From Venturia oleaginea (Eukaryota > Ascomycota > Dothideomycetes > Venturiales > Venturiaceae): a stretch of 64,000 bases of DNA. The notes beneath the pieces were generated by a model that was not told where the DNA came from, did no database searches, and worked only from the letters and a program-made list of their open reading frames with translations. Below, piece after piece: positions 29,269 to 37,592 of this stretch. Position 1 is the first letter of the stretch. Every line of letters begins with the position of its first letter. The translations under genes were made by a program, and so were the position numbers. The stretch is taken from contig JABMLP010000004.1 of NCBI GenBank assembly GCA_013176395.1, forward strand, positions 124,001 to 188,000. Direction: 5' to 3'.

Positions 29269-29600
29269 TGTAAGAGTTCAACCCTCAAAGGTGTTTCGCA
29301 AGTGAGGGAAGACAGCTTATATTTCAAGTATCTAAGTACAGAGAAGAAAGTGTAAGTACAGGAAGGATAGCTAGTATATATAATCCTCCTCTTACAATAG
29401 ATCCTTCTAGAAAGTATCTTTAAATGGAAACGTGACAGCTTGCAAAATAGAACATGGCAGCTTGCGAAATAGAACATGACAGCTTGCAAAATAGAACATG
29501 ACAGCTTGCAAAATAGAACATGACAGCTTGCAGAATAACAAGAGAACAATTGGAAATCCAGTCATGGATAAGCTAGAGAGAAGGATTCCATCCCTTAACA
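29269..29600 (-). repeat. 5' LTR of B1 (type I)
   Basis: 332 bp, identical by eye to the 3' LTR. In coding order: U3 with 22-bp tandem units, TATATATA, then the putative RNA start at GTACTTAGATA. Followed by the duplication GTCAT. Confidence 0.95.
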
Positions 29601-29605
29601 GTCAT

Positions 29606-29951
29606 CGCCAGGGAAAGGCGAACAACAGTTACAGAATAACCGCTCCCACCCAGGCCCGCCTGGGTACGGTTAAAATGCAGTCACTCTACATAGAGGTGTT
29701 ACGACACGGTTTTGGAGCAATCGACCTCGCTATAGTCTTGACCCGAATAGCACTCAGAGACAAGCAGAAAGGGAAGGGAGAGGCCGACTAGTACGGTTAT
29801 CAAACTTCTCAGGAAAGAAACGGAAGGGAATTTTCCATGTCTTTGGTCTCACATGGTTTTATACCCCTTATAAATACAGTGGATGTTGGCACAGGCACAT
29901 CAGAGCCCTACATACAACAATAAATCCTGATTATTATTAATTAATCAATTA
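29606..29951. other. unassigned spacer sequence, unit 1
   Basis: Continues the DNA found left of B1. No gene recognised. It ends in AT-rich cctgattattattaattaat before the TA target site of pogo element 2. Repeated at 39,617-39,962 and 49,629-49,974. Confidence 0.4.
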
Positions 29952-30089
29952 ACGTACTCCACCACCCAACCGTTCAAAATTTCTTGGCACGACCATCTCA
30001 TATTACGACTCTTTAAATTTTTCGCTATCAGCAATAGATTCTAAGTCCGTCGTGCTACTATCTGATTCAGAAGATATCTCGATATCTTT

Positions 30090-31063
30090 TTAACAAGTTC
30101 GCGCATTATGCCCAGTTACGCCGCAGTTCCCACAGCGCCGTTGAGTTGGTCGGGCTATTTCTTGATCACCACTACCACGAGCCTTCTTCGATCCCTGAGG
30201 CGCTACAGACGCCTCTGCAGCCACCTGCGCTGCTGCAGTTCCATACTCCATAGTATCAGCTTGCTGGATCCGCTTCCTTTTGCGTGATTTTCTCTTCTTT
30301 ATTACTGCCAATTGCTCTTCAAGCTCGTGGTTGCGCGCAACGAGTAGAGCGTTTTGGTGAAGCATCAATTCAGCGCCCTTAACAAGCTGGGAAAAGCCAG
30401 TCTGCGCAGTAACTGGTGACCGAGTAAAAGAGTCGCTTACGAGCTTGGATTGGGATCCAAATTCATGAGTATTGCTTGGAGTCTTTGACTGCAACGGCGT
30501 TTCTGGGAGACGGGATTCTGGCGGGGTACGTAGCCGTACTTCAAGGCGATCCAACACTACCTGCGCGTTAATAGGGACTAGCCCTACTGCCTCAAAGGTC
30601 GTTCGACAATTCTCTTCCGTGAACACGTCGAAAAACGCGTCTTTAAAGGCAGGGAGAAAGCCTTCCTTGTTGATATGGTACACGCGTTGGCGCGCCAAGT
30701 CTCGGATGCGTTGAGAGTACTTGCGCTTCAACGGCGAGAAGCAGACCACGTCAAGGGGCTGGAGTATATGTGTGACGGCACGGCATATCCATACGAAGGC
30801 ACAAGGCACTTCAGAACATGTCACCGAGTTACACTTAGGATCTAAGGTAGAGAGGTAAGAGTTTCGTAAGGAAACTCCGACTAAGTAGAAAGTGCACGAG
30901 CCACAGCACGTGATTTAATGGTCACGTGCCGTACCGTCACAATATGCGACGAGTACGATGGCATGCAGAGGGTTAGGATCTTATTTTCGAGGCAGTAGTC
31001 CTTGAAATCCTGGCTGAGATGGCTCTCATGGCCGTCCAAGATAAGCAGCCTGTACCCCCCCAC
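30090..31063 (-). pseudogene. pogo transposase remnant, interrupted, unit 1
   Basis: QVGGYRLLILDGHESHLSQD starts the surviving part (second catalytic Asp). After CMPSYSSHI the solo LTR intervenes. The frame resumes at HILQPLDVVCFSPLKRKYSQ (third Asp) and runs to a CCHC knuckle (CGNCGVTGHNARTC) before TAA. The first catalytic Asp and the DNA-binding half are absent. It is close to pogo 1 but not identical, so it is a separate old copy. Confidence 0.8.
30771..30941. mobile_element. 171-bp solo LTR (or TRIM) inside pogo 2, unit 1
   Basis: Ends are TGTGACGGCACGGC and, inverted, TGTGACGGTACGGC (13 of 14 match), so the insert is TG...CA. ATATG is duplicated at 30,766-30,770 and 30,942-30,946. Comparison with pogo 1 (gaggatatgcgatgaa) shows the uninterrupted site. 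The 5-bp duplication and TG/CA ends fit LTR integration. No internal region remains, and the sequence differs from the LTRs of A, B and C. Confidence 0.75.
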
Positions 31064-31072
31064 CTGCCGCGG

Positions 31073-31414
31073 GGCGGGTTTGGGGTAAGGGCAATATCAG
31101 TCTGGAAGTACTTACCTTAAGTACCTTCTTCCCTTGCTCAGGTTCTTTGGAGGCTCATTAGATCCTAGCCGTCCAATGTATCTCCCAATCCAATTGTCGT
31201 CTAACCGATGTGATCCTCAGATCAATTCTGAAAGCTTGTTGGTTAGTATGAAGGTTGAGGGTCACTACAGTCTTCACTTCTCAAAATCCACTCAAAATCC
31301 ACTCAAAATCCACTCAAATCACTCATTTGACACCAAAACAATAATGCCAAGGCCATTCAATCCACACAAAAGGTGTCATTTACATAATTGAGTGGTATAC
31401 AAGTGCCAATAGTG
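31073..31414. other. spacer without a recognisable gene, unit 1
   Basis: Contains a short direct repeat, ctcaaaatcca three times near 31,281-31,316; otherwise nothing recognised. Repeated at 41,084-41,425 and 51,096-51,437. Confidence 0.4.
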
Positions 31415-32098
31415 TCATTTTAATATTTGCGATAAACACACGTGACCAACAATAACGCTAAAAATGCGAAGTAAACAACAAAAATAACTCCACATCTTGA
31501 CCACCGATACCAAACCATATTTCGACTGCAACGTCGTCAGTTTCTTACGTTTAAACATAGGAAACGTTAGAGGTGCATGCTCTGACGTATATGGTTCAGC
31601 AACAACAACCCATTCCTCATCTGAGGCCAGTTCCATCGTGTGAACAACTGGAGCAACTTTAGCCAAATTCATTCGTGCAATTTCATTTTCTTCTTGCCGT
31701 GTATGCTTTCTTTGCCTACGAACTTCTCTTTGTTCAATGTCCTTTCGCTTTACTTGTCTCTTATCTGTAGTAGCAGCCTTATCTCCATTTGTACGAAGCT
31801 TCTCGCTCTCTTTTCTGTCCCGTTTTGGTTTGCCGGAGTTTCGTATAGGAGGTTCGTCGTCGTTATCATTATCAGAGAGCTGGGAATTAAGGGCTGGCGC
31901 AGCGGCGGCGGCAGCCTCGGAGGCGCAAGATTTGGAGGGAGATGGAATAGGTGATTTTGACCGAGCGTGCGTTGGAAACCTAGAGATTTTAGGCGATAAT
32001 CCTAAGGCTATATCAACCATAGCCCGTTCACCACTTTCCGGGCCAATTGTACGAAGACCATAATTGGAATTGGCCGACTCAGAATATGCCCTAGGCAT
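31415..32098 (-). CDS. unknown 227-aa protein, array copy 1
   Basis: ATG in CCACCAATG; I do not recognise a family. Visible: a Ser/Pro-rich N-terminus, an Ala run (EAAAAAAP), an acidic NDNDDEPP stretch, then a long Lys/Arg/Glu region (KPKRDRKESEKLR, KRKDIEQREVRRQRKHTRQE) likely helical and possibly nuclear. A more ordered segment follows (PVVHTMELASDEEWVVVAEP). The final ~28 residues are hydrophobic (MWSYFCCLLRIFSVIVGHVC), a possible tail anchor or read-through into non-coding DNA. Element C's LTR begins only 6 bp upstream of the ATG, so the original promoter is displaced. Translations of the three array copies are identical. Could be a real gene carried by the array or a remnant of another transposon. 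Confidence 0.4.
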   Translation of the reverse strand: MPRAYSESANSNYGLRTIGPESGERAMVDIALGLSPKISRFPTHARSKSPIPSPSKSCASEAAAAAAPALNSQLSDNDNDDEPPIRNSGKPKRDRKESEKLRTNGDKAATTDKRQVKRKDIEQREVRRQRKHTRQEENEIARMNLAKVAPVVHTMELASDEEWVVVAEPYTSEHAPLTFPMFKRKKLTTLQSKYGLVSVVKMWSYFCCLLRIFSVIVGHVCLSQILK

Positions 32099-32104
32099 TG
32101 GTGG

Positions 32105-32385
32105 TGTAAGAGTTCAACCCTCAAAGGTGTTTCGCAAGTGAGAGAAGACTGCTTGTATTTCAAAGTATCTAAGTACAAAGAAGAAAGTGTAGGTACAGGA
32201 AGAACAACTTGTATATATAATCTTCCAAGTAGGAAAAGGACATGCTGTCCTGAGAAGAGAATAGAAAGGAGTAGAAGCGCATGTGAAACGGTCCCTGAAT
32301 AATCCCTGCTAGGCGCACGTGAGAACTACCAGGTAGTGCTAAGAATCCATCCAGGATAAGTTGAGAAAGGATCTATCCTTTGACA
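32105..32385 (-). repeat. 3' LTR of Ty3 element C, unit 1
   Basis: 281 bp; coding-strand ends TGTCAAAGGATAG...CTCTTACA. Its last ~110 bp closely match the type II B LTR (including tatctaagtac and the TATA region), while the U3 part is unrelated and has no 22-bp units. C is therefore a sister family sharing R/U5. A purine tract (GGGGGAGAAGAAGGGTAA) precedes it. Confidence 0.85.
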
Positions 32386-33176
32386 TTACCCTTCTTCTCC
32401 CCCGTTTCCGTTGGGGCGGTTCTGCTTTTTGTACGCCTAGGAGGACGTAGACTCGGTCCGTCGTTTTGAAAAACATCACCGTAGATACTTTCAAAGGTAT
32501 CTAATGCGACAGTTTCTGTCGTTCGTACTTGGCCTTTTTGCAAAGAACACACTTTCCTATTTCCTTGAAAACTTCCTGTCGCATGCGCGGGAAGTAGAAG
32601 GTATTCTGAAGTCGTGAAAGGACAATCTCTGGTCGGCAATGACCATTGAGTGGAGATTCGTGTTGATGTAGGATGTACTGTTTCCTAAGGCTCGTGGGAA
32701 GATATACCAAGTTGTTGAAGAGGAGCAATCCGTCTTCAATACGGGTATTCTGATCTGCTGATTGAATGTAGCCTTGTACATCTGGATCCTTTTGCTGCGC
32801 GTTCCTGACCTCTTGCCAATAAGAGGGCTTTCCTGTCTGAAGTGATGAGACTTGGTGCACAAGTGCATCACCTTCCTGTCGGAACAAAGCGCGTTCGACT
32901 TTCTCTTTTTCTACTGCCATGAAGTCTTCTCGTCGACTTAATGCATCGGCGTTAACGTTTCCCTTTCCTTTCTTGTAAAGGATATGGAAGTTGTAAAATG
33001 ACAGTTCTTCTGACCATCTTAGTTGCCGTCGATTCAATTCCTTTGTCGTCGTGAAATTCCGCAGGTTCTTGTGATCGGAATACACGGTAATCTTGTGTTT
33101 CGCTCCTTCAAGATAATGCTTCCAGTGCTTGAAGGCATCAACTATGGCCATGAGTTCCTTGTCTGAAGTGGAGTAG
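32386..33176 (-). pseudogene. Pol remnant of Ty3 element C, internally deleted and cut by B3, unit 1
   Basis: Reading from 33,176: YSTSDKELMAIVDAFKHWKH and TVYSDHKNLRNF (RNase H), then the integrase zinc site (HQHESPLNGHC..., CVLCKKAKY). After that it jumps, with a frame change near 32,530, to TVALDTFESIYGDVFQNDGP, the tail that follows the chromodomain in B. Integrase core, GPY/F module and chromodomain are deleted. The 5' side is interrupted at the Tyr codon by the LTR of B3 (33,177); the rest of C should lie beyond the window. Confidence 0.85.
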
Positions 33177-33448
33177 TGTTAAGGGATGGAATCCTTCTCT
33201 CTAGCTTATCCATGACTGGATTTCCAATTGTTCTCTTGTTATTCTGCAAGCTGTCATGTTCTATTTTGCAAGCTGTCATGTTCTATTTCGCAAGCTGCCA
33301 TGTTCTATTTCGCAAGCTGTCACGTTTCCATTAAAGATACTTTCTAGAAGGATCTATTGTAAGAGGAGGATTATTTATACGAGCTATCCTTCCTGTATTT
33401 ACACTTTCTTCTCTGTACTTAGATACTTTGAAATACAAGCAGTCTTCT
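33177..33448 (+). repeat. piece of the B3 5' LTR in plus orientation, unit 1
   Basis: Starts TGTTAAGGGATGGAATCC and follows the B LTR to agtcttct, where the type II LTR begins. The missing 38-bp end of this LTR lies at 59,619-59,656 beyond the array. With the next LTR it forms a palindrome with ~270-bp arms and a ~38-bp loop. It has a few private differences, such as ttatttatac for ttatatatac. Confidence 0.85.
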
Positions 33449-33759
33449 TGTAAGAGTTCAACCCTCAAAGGTGTTTCGCAAGTGAGAGAAGACTGCTTGT
33501 ATTTCAAAGTATCTAAGTACAGAGAAGAAAGTGTAAGTACAGGAAGGATAGCTCGTATATATAATCCTCCTCTTACAATAGATCCTTCTAGAAAGTATCT
33601 TTAAATGGAAACGTGACAGCTTGCAAAATAGAACATGGCAGCTTGCGAAATAGAACATGACAGCTTGCAAAATAGAACATGACAGCTTGCAGAATAACAA
33701 GAGAACAATTGGAAATCCAGTCATGGATAAGCTAGAGAGAAGGATTCCATCCCTTAACA
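33449..33759 (-). repeat. left LTR of copy 2 (type II)
   Basis: 311 bp; gagagaagactgcttgtatt and three instead of four complete 22-bp U3 units, plus one extra A (caaagtatc), which accounts for the 21-bp length difference from type I. Confidence 0.93.
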
Positions 33760-36700
33760 TTATCCCCTCCCCCCCTCTCTTGTAGATCGATGTGAGCGTA
33801 GTCTCTGAGGGCGTAGTATAGGTCCGTCGTTTTCAAGAACGTTGCCGTAGGCACTTTCAAAAGCGTCCAGAGCTGTAGTTTGTTGGAGTTCGCTAAGGGG
33901 TTCCCACGTAGGATCAACGTAGCCTACCCACTTAACTAAGACTTCTCGCGTTTGTTGTCGACCTCGCCGGCGCCATCTTGCGGCTAGAATAGCCTCGATA
34001 CCGTATTCCTCGTCTCCTTGTTCAGTTACTTTAGGAGGCGGCTGTGTATTATCTTGTATTTGTGAAGGTAGGGGATCTGTGCCAGCTCTCCTAAGTAAAG
34101 ACGTATGAAATCGGTTGTGGATTCCTCTGGGTGTATCAAGCTCGTAAGACATTGAGTTGATAACTCGTGTAACTGTATACTTCCCATGAATCCAGTCTAG
34201 TTTCTTACAAGGACGTAGGGTTTTTACGTTCTTTAGGTTGAGCCAGACTTTGTCTCCCACTTTAAAAGAGTCAGCCGGAGCACGATCTCTATTAGAGTAG
34301 TATTCTTGCTGTTGCTGAGCTGATACCATTGACGTTTCTGCCCATTCTTGTGCGTCCTTCAATTTTGCTACAAGATCTTGTGCTTTTTCTTTTGGATTCT
34401 TAGGGGTTTCCTGGGGAGCTTCAACAGTTCCTATATGCTCAATGTTATAACCGTGGGTTAAGAAGAAAGGCGATAGGCCCGTAGCTTGGTTTGGTCTATT
34501 ATCGAGGCATATTTGAGCAATATGCAGGAGCTCGACCCAGTCGTTCTGACTAAATGTACAGAACTTACGTAGATAGGCTTCAACTTCTTGATTTCTTCTT
34601 TCCGTAGATCCATCAGTCTCAGGGTGATACGCTGTAGAGAGTCTTCTCTCTATCTTAAGAAGGTGACAAACTTCTTTCCAGAAAGCATTAACAAATTGCG
34701 TGTCCCTATCTGAGACTAGAGATCTAGGAAGCCAGTGTAATCTTACGTAGTTCTGCATAAATAGTTTTGCAAATCCTTCAGCTCCAAACTGTTCTTTAGG
34801 CACTGGGAACAGGATAGTTCCTTTACCCAAGCGGTCAGTAATAACGCAGAGTCTTGTGCATCTTTGGCTCTCTGGTAATTCGACTATGAAGTCTACTGAA
34901 ATATCTTGCCAGATACGGCTAGGGACAGGAAGAGGTTTAAGTAAACCTTTCTTTTTGTCTCGCCAGACTGAAGTTCTTCCGCAGACGTCACAATTGCGTA
35001 TAAACTGACGTATATCTTGAGCAAATCCCGGCCAGTAGAACTGTCTGGAGAGAATAGCAATGGTAGCTTCTCGTCCAGGATGCCCTGATAGGACTGAATC
35101 GTGTATTTCTTGAATTACTCCTGTTAAGAGAGGCTCGTAGGAGGGCAACCAGATTCGGTCTCTATAGTAGAGCTGGTTATTTTCGACTTTACAATCTCCT
35201 ATAGAAGTAGGAACCTTTAGCTTAGATGGGAACTGCCTATCTTGCTTTAGAACGCTTTGGAAAATACGTCTGTAGTCTAGATCTCCTTCGAGTGCAGTTT
35301 CCCATCTATCCCTTAGATCACCTGAGAGAAAGGGATTTTGTATAAAGGGGATAGGTTCTTTGTCTACTTCTTGAGCATTTTCTTGGGCAGCTTCTTCTCT
35401 TGCAGGAGTCTTATCCTCTAGAACGTTAATCCAAAGCTTTGGAGGTAATAACGTTCTAGTTCTTTCAACGATTCTTGGGTCTTGAATATCCTTTGGGAGA
35501 TCTTGATCCCTTCGAGTTAAGGCGTCTGGAACTACAGATTCAGAGCCTGGGCGATAGCCTAGTTTGAAGTTAAACTTAGCTAGTATCTGCGCCCATCTCA
35601 TTTGCCTTTCATTTAGTTCCCTTTTTACCATAAACTTCTCAAGGTTCTTGTGATCTGTGAGGATAATGAATGGCTTACTTAGGCTTAGTAGCTCGCTAGT
35701 CCAATGGACTAGAGCTTTGACTATAGCCATAAGTTCTTTGTCGTGGATATCATAATTGCATTCGGCTGGCAAGTGCTTAGTAGAGAAGAAAGCACATGGT
35801 TTCCAGTTACCTAGCTCATCTTTTTGACTAAGTACTGCTCCGGAAGCCCAGCCTGAAGCATCAGGTTCTACTCGCGTAGGCTTATCTTCATCAAGTGCAG
35901 ACAGGACAGGTTCTTTGCAAAACTCTGCCTTAAGTTTTTGAAAAGATTCTTCTTGCTCCTTTCCCCATAAAAATGGAGTATTCTTCTTTGTAAGGCGAAC
36001 CAGAGGCTCCCTTATTGTTGAGTTATCTTTTACAAAGTCACGGTAGAAGTTTGTAAAGCCTAGGAAGCCACGTACTCCTCGTAGAGTAGTAGGACGTTCC
36101 CATTCTTTAATTGCTTTGATCTTCTCCGGATCCATGTGTAGGCCCGTTTCAGTATCTATAACGAAGCCTAGATACTTGACTCGTTTGGTATTAAACTCGC
36201 ACTTCCGAATATCAAGGTACAACCCAGCGTTAAGGCAGCTTTGAAGTATCTTTTCAGTCTTTTCTTCATGGTCTTTAAGGTTCTTTGAAGAGTATATTAC
36301 TATATCGTCTAGATAAGCTGAGCAGAACTCGTCTAGGTATCGTCGAAGGATATAGTTTATATACCGTTGAAAAGACGCAGGTGCACCGGTTAAGCCAAAG
36401 GGAGTAACTAGCCATTCAAATAGACCATATCTAGTTCGAAAGGCAGTTTTGAACTCATCTCCCGTTGCGATTCGAATCTTGTGGAAGGCAGCATTTACAT
36501 CAAGCTTACTAAGATACTTAGCACGAGCTAAGGTTAGTAAAGTCTCTTTTACTAACGGTAGCGGGTACCTATCCTTTCGAGTAATTGCGTTTAAGGCTCG
36601 GTAGTCTACGCAAAAGCGTAAGCCCCCTCCTGGTTTCTTCACAAAGAGAACTGGAGACGCAGCAACTGATTTACTCTCTCGGATAAAGCCTTTATCTAGT

Positions 36701-37545
36701 AGCTCTGTAAGAGTCCTTCGCAAAACAAGGAGTTGTTCTCGACCCATACCATATAGAGGTCCCCAAGGAAGTGGTTTTCCTTCTTCTATAGGTATTTCGT
36801 GATCAATCCCAGGGCGATGCGGTGGTAGTCTCTCGGCCCTTTTAGGATCAAAGACAGCAGCGTACTTATGAAACCTCTTAGGTAGCAATTCCAGTATTTG
36901 CTCTGTTGTCAAAGGGACTTTCGGCTTCAAGGCAATATCAATATCTCGAAGAGTAACAGCAAATACTCTAGACGCGTCTTTGATTTTCTCAAGTGTAGAA
37001 GTGACAAGGCGGTGGAATCTTACGGGCGCTACTTGTTGTATATCAAGTTTGTCTTCAAATTTAGCATCGCGAATGCTAATCCCGTTTGCAAAGGTAAGAG
37101 TACCTTTAGATTCATTGATAACGGCTTTGGTGTCCTTGAGAAAAGGCCTGCCTAGTAGAAGATCCTCAAATTGTCCCGGGACTATATAAGCAAAAGCGTT
37201 GCATATAAGTCCCCCTAAATCTAGGTTCAACTTCGCAATTTTTGTCACTTGGGTCTGTCCTTCTTCCTTAAGAACTCCACCTATAGTACGCGGACTAATA
37301 GGGAGTACTTCAAGGTCCATCTGCGAAGCTTTCTCCTCGTTTATTGATGCGTAGCAGCTAGATCCATTATCAAGGAGAGTTTTAAGAGAGTATATATCGT
37401 TCACTATAGTATTTGTGTAGAAAAGGCGGGAGAGCATCTTGGGTCTGAACTGCTCCCATTCTTTTTCTATCCGAGAACGGTGTGAATCAGTGTCTTTGTT
37501 CGAATTCAAAATACTATTTACTCTCTCAATTGACTCCTTTGACAA
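33760..37545 (-). CDS. Pol of array copy 2, intact
   Basis: 1261 residues, translation identical to the B1 Pol including all catalytic residues listed there. Same -1 relation to gag. Confidence 0.93.
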   Translation of the reverse strand: MSKESIERVNSILNSNKDTDSHRSRIEKEWEQFRPKMLSRLFYTNTIVNDIYSLKTLLDNGSSCYASINEEKASQMDLEVLPISPRTIGGVLKEEGQTQVTKIAKLNLDLGGLICNAFAYIVPGQFEDLLLGRPFLKDTKAVINESKGTLTFANGISIRDAKFEDKLDIQQVAPVRFHRLVTSTLEKIKDASRVFAVTLRDIDIALKPKVPLTTEQILELLPKRFHKYAAVFDPKRAERLPPHRPGIDHEIPIEEGKPLPWGPLYGMGREQLLVLRRTLTELLDKGFIRESKSVAASPVLFVKKPGGGLRFCVDYRALNAITRKDRYPLPLVKETLLTLARAKYLSKLDVNAAFHKIRIATGDEFKTAFRTRYGLFEWLVTPFGLTGAPASFQRYINYILRRYLDEFCSAYLDDIVIYSSKNLKDHEEKTEKILQSCLNAGLYLDIRKCEFNTKRVKYLGFVIDTETGLHMDPEKIKAIKEWERPTTLRGVRGFLGFTNFYRDFVKDNSTIREPLVRLTKKNTPFLWGKEQEESFQKLKAEFCKEPVLSALDEDKPTRVEPDASGWASGAVLSQKDELGNWKPCAFFSTKHLPAECNYDIHDKELMAIVKALVHWTSELLSLSKPFIILTDHKNLEKFMVKRELNERQMRWAQILAKFNFKLGYRPGSESVVPDALTRRDQDLPKDIQDPRIVERTRTLLPPKLWINVLEDKTPAREEAAQENAQEVDKEPIPFIQNPFLSGDLRDRWETALEGDLDYRRIFQSVLKQDRQFPSKLKVPTSIGDCKVENNQLYYRDRIWLPSYEPLLTGVIQEIHDSVLSGHPGREATIAILSRQFYWPGFAQDIRQFIRNCDVCGRTSVWRDKKKGLLKPLPVPSRIWQDISVDFIVELPESQRCTRLCVITDRLGKGTILFPVPKEQFGAEGFAKLFMQNYVRLHWLPRSLVSDRDTQFVNAFWKEVCHLLKIERRLSTAYHPETDGSTERRNQEVEAYLRKFCTFSQNDWVELLHIAQICLDNRPNQATGLSPFFLTHGYNIEHIGTVEAPQETPKNPKEKAQDLVAKLKDAQEWAETSMVSAQQQQEYYSNRDRAPADSFKVGDKVWLNLKNVKTLRPCKKLDWIHGKYTVTRVINSMSYELDTPRGIHNRFHTSLLRRAGTDPLPSQIQDNTQPPPKVTEQGDEEYGIEAILAARWRRRGRQQTREVLVKWVGYVDPTWEPLSELQQTTALDAFESAYGNVLENDGPILRPQRLRSHRSTREGGRG

Positions 37546-37592
37546 TTTTGCTCTATCTACTCTACGCCTCCATCCACGACTTTGGATAGAGG

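Larger units (their letters stand above)
23417..29600 (-). mobile_element. Ty3 chromovirus family B, copy 1 (B1), complete, 6184 bp
   Basis: Two 332-bp type I LTRs, identical by eye, flank intact gag and pol on the minus strand. GTCAT lies on both sides (23,412-23,416 and 29,601-29,605). This is the only B copy in the array with a matching duplication at both of its own LTRs. Confidence 0.95.
29952..31072 (-). mobile_element. Fot1/pogo element 2, truncated, unit 1
   Basis: Begins acgtactccaccacccaacc after TA (29,950-29,951), similar to the pogo 1 terminus, and runs along the same transposase on the minus strand. Homology stops at about 31,072 (ctgccgcg, then ggcgggtttgggg), so the N-terminal half of the gene and one inverted repeat are missing. 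It is split by a 171-bp solo LTR at 30,771-30,941. Confidence 0.8.

Noticed and set aside
29440..29540. Regular 22-bp repeats resembling a CRISPR array
   Set aside because: The units are contiguous without spacers, lie inside an LTR U3, and the host is a eukaryote.
29010..29549. 179-codon minus-strand ORF over LTR and leader (also in the other units)
   Set aside because: It runs through direct repeats of the leader and the LTR, has low-complexity repeated peptides, and no function is needed to explain it.
29498..29791. 97-codon plus-strand ORF across the LTR/spacer junction
   Set aside because: It crosses the insertion boundary of B1, so it can only be a chance frame.
30771..30941. MITE with terminal inverted repeats
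   Set aside because: The ends are TG...CA and the duplication is 5 bp (ATATG), which fits a solo LTR better; kept as an alternative.
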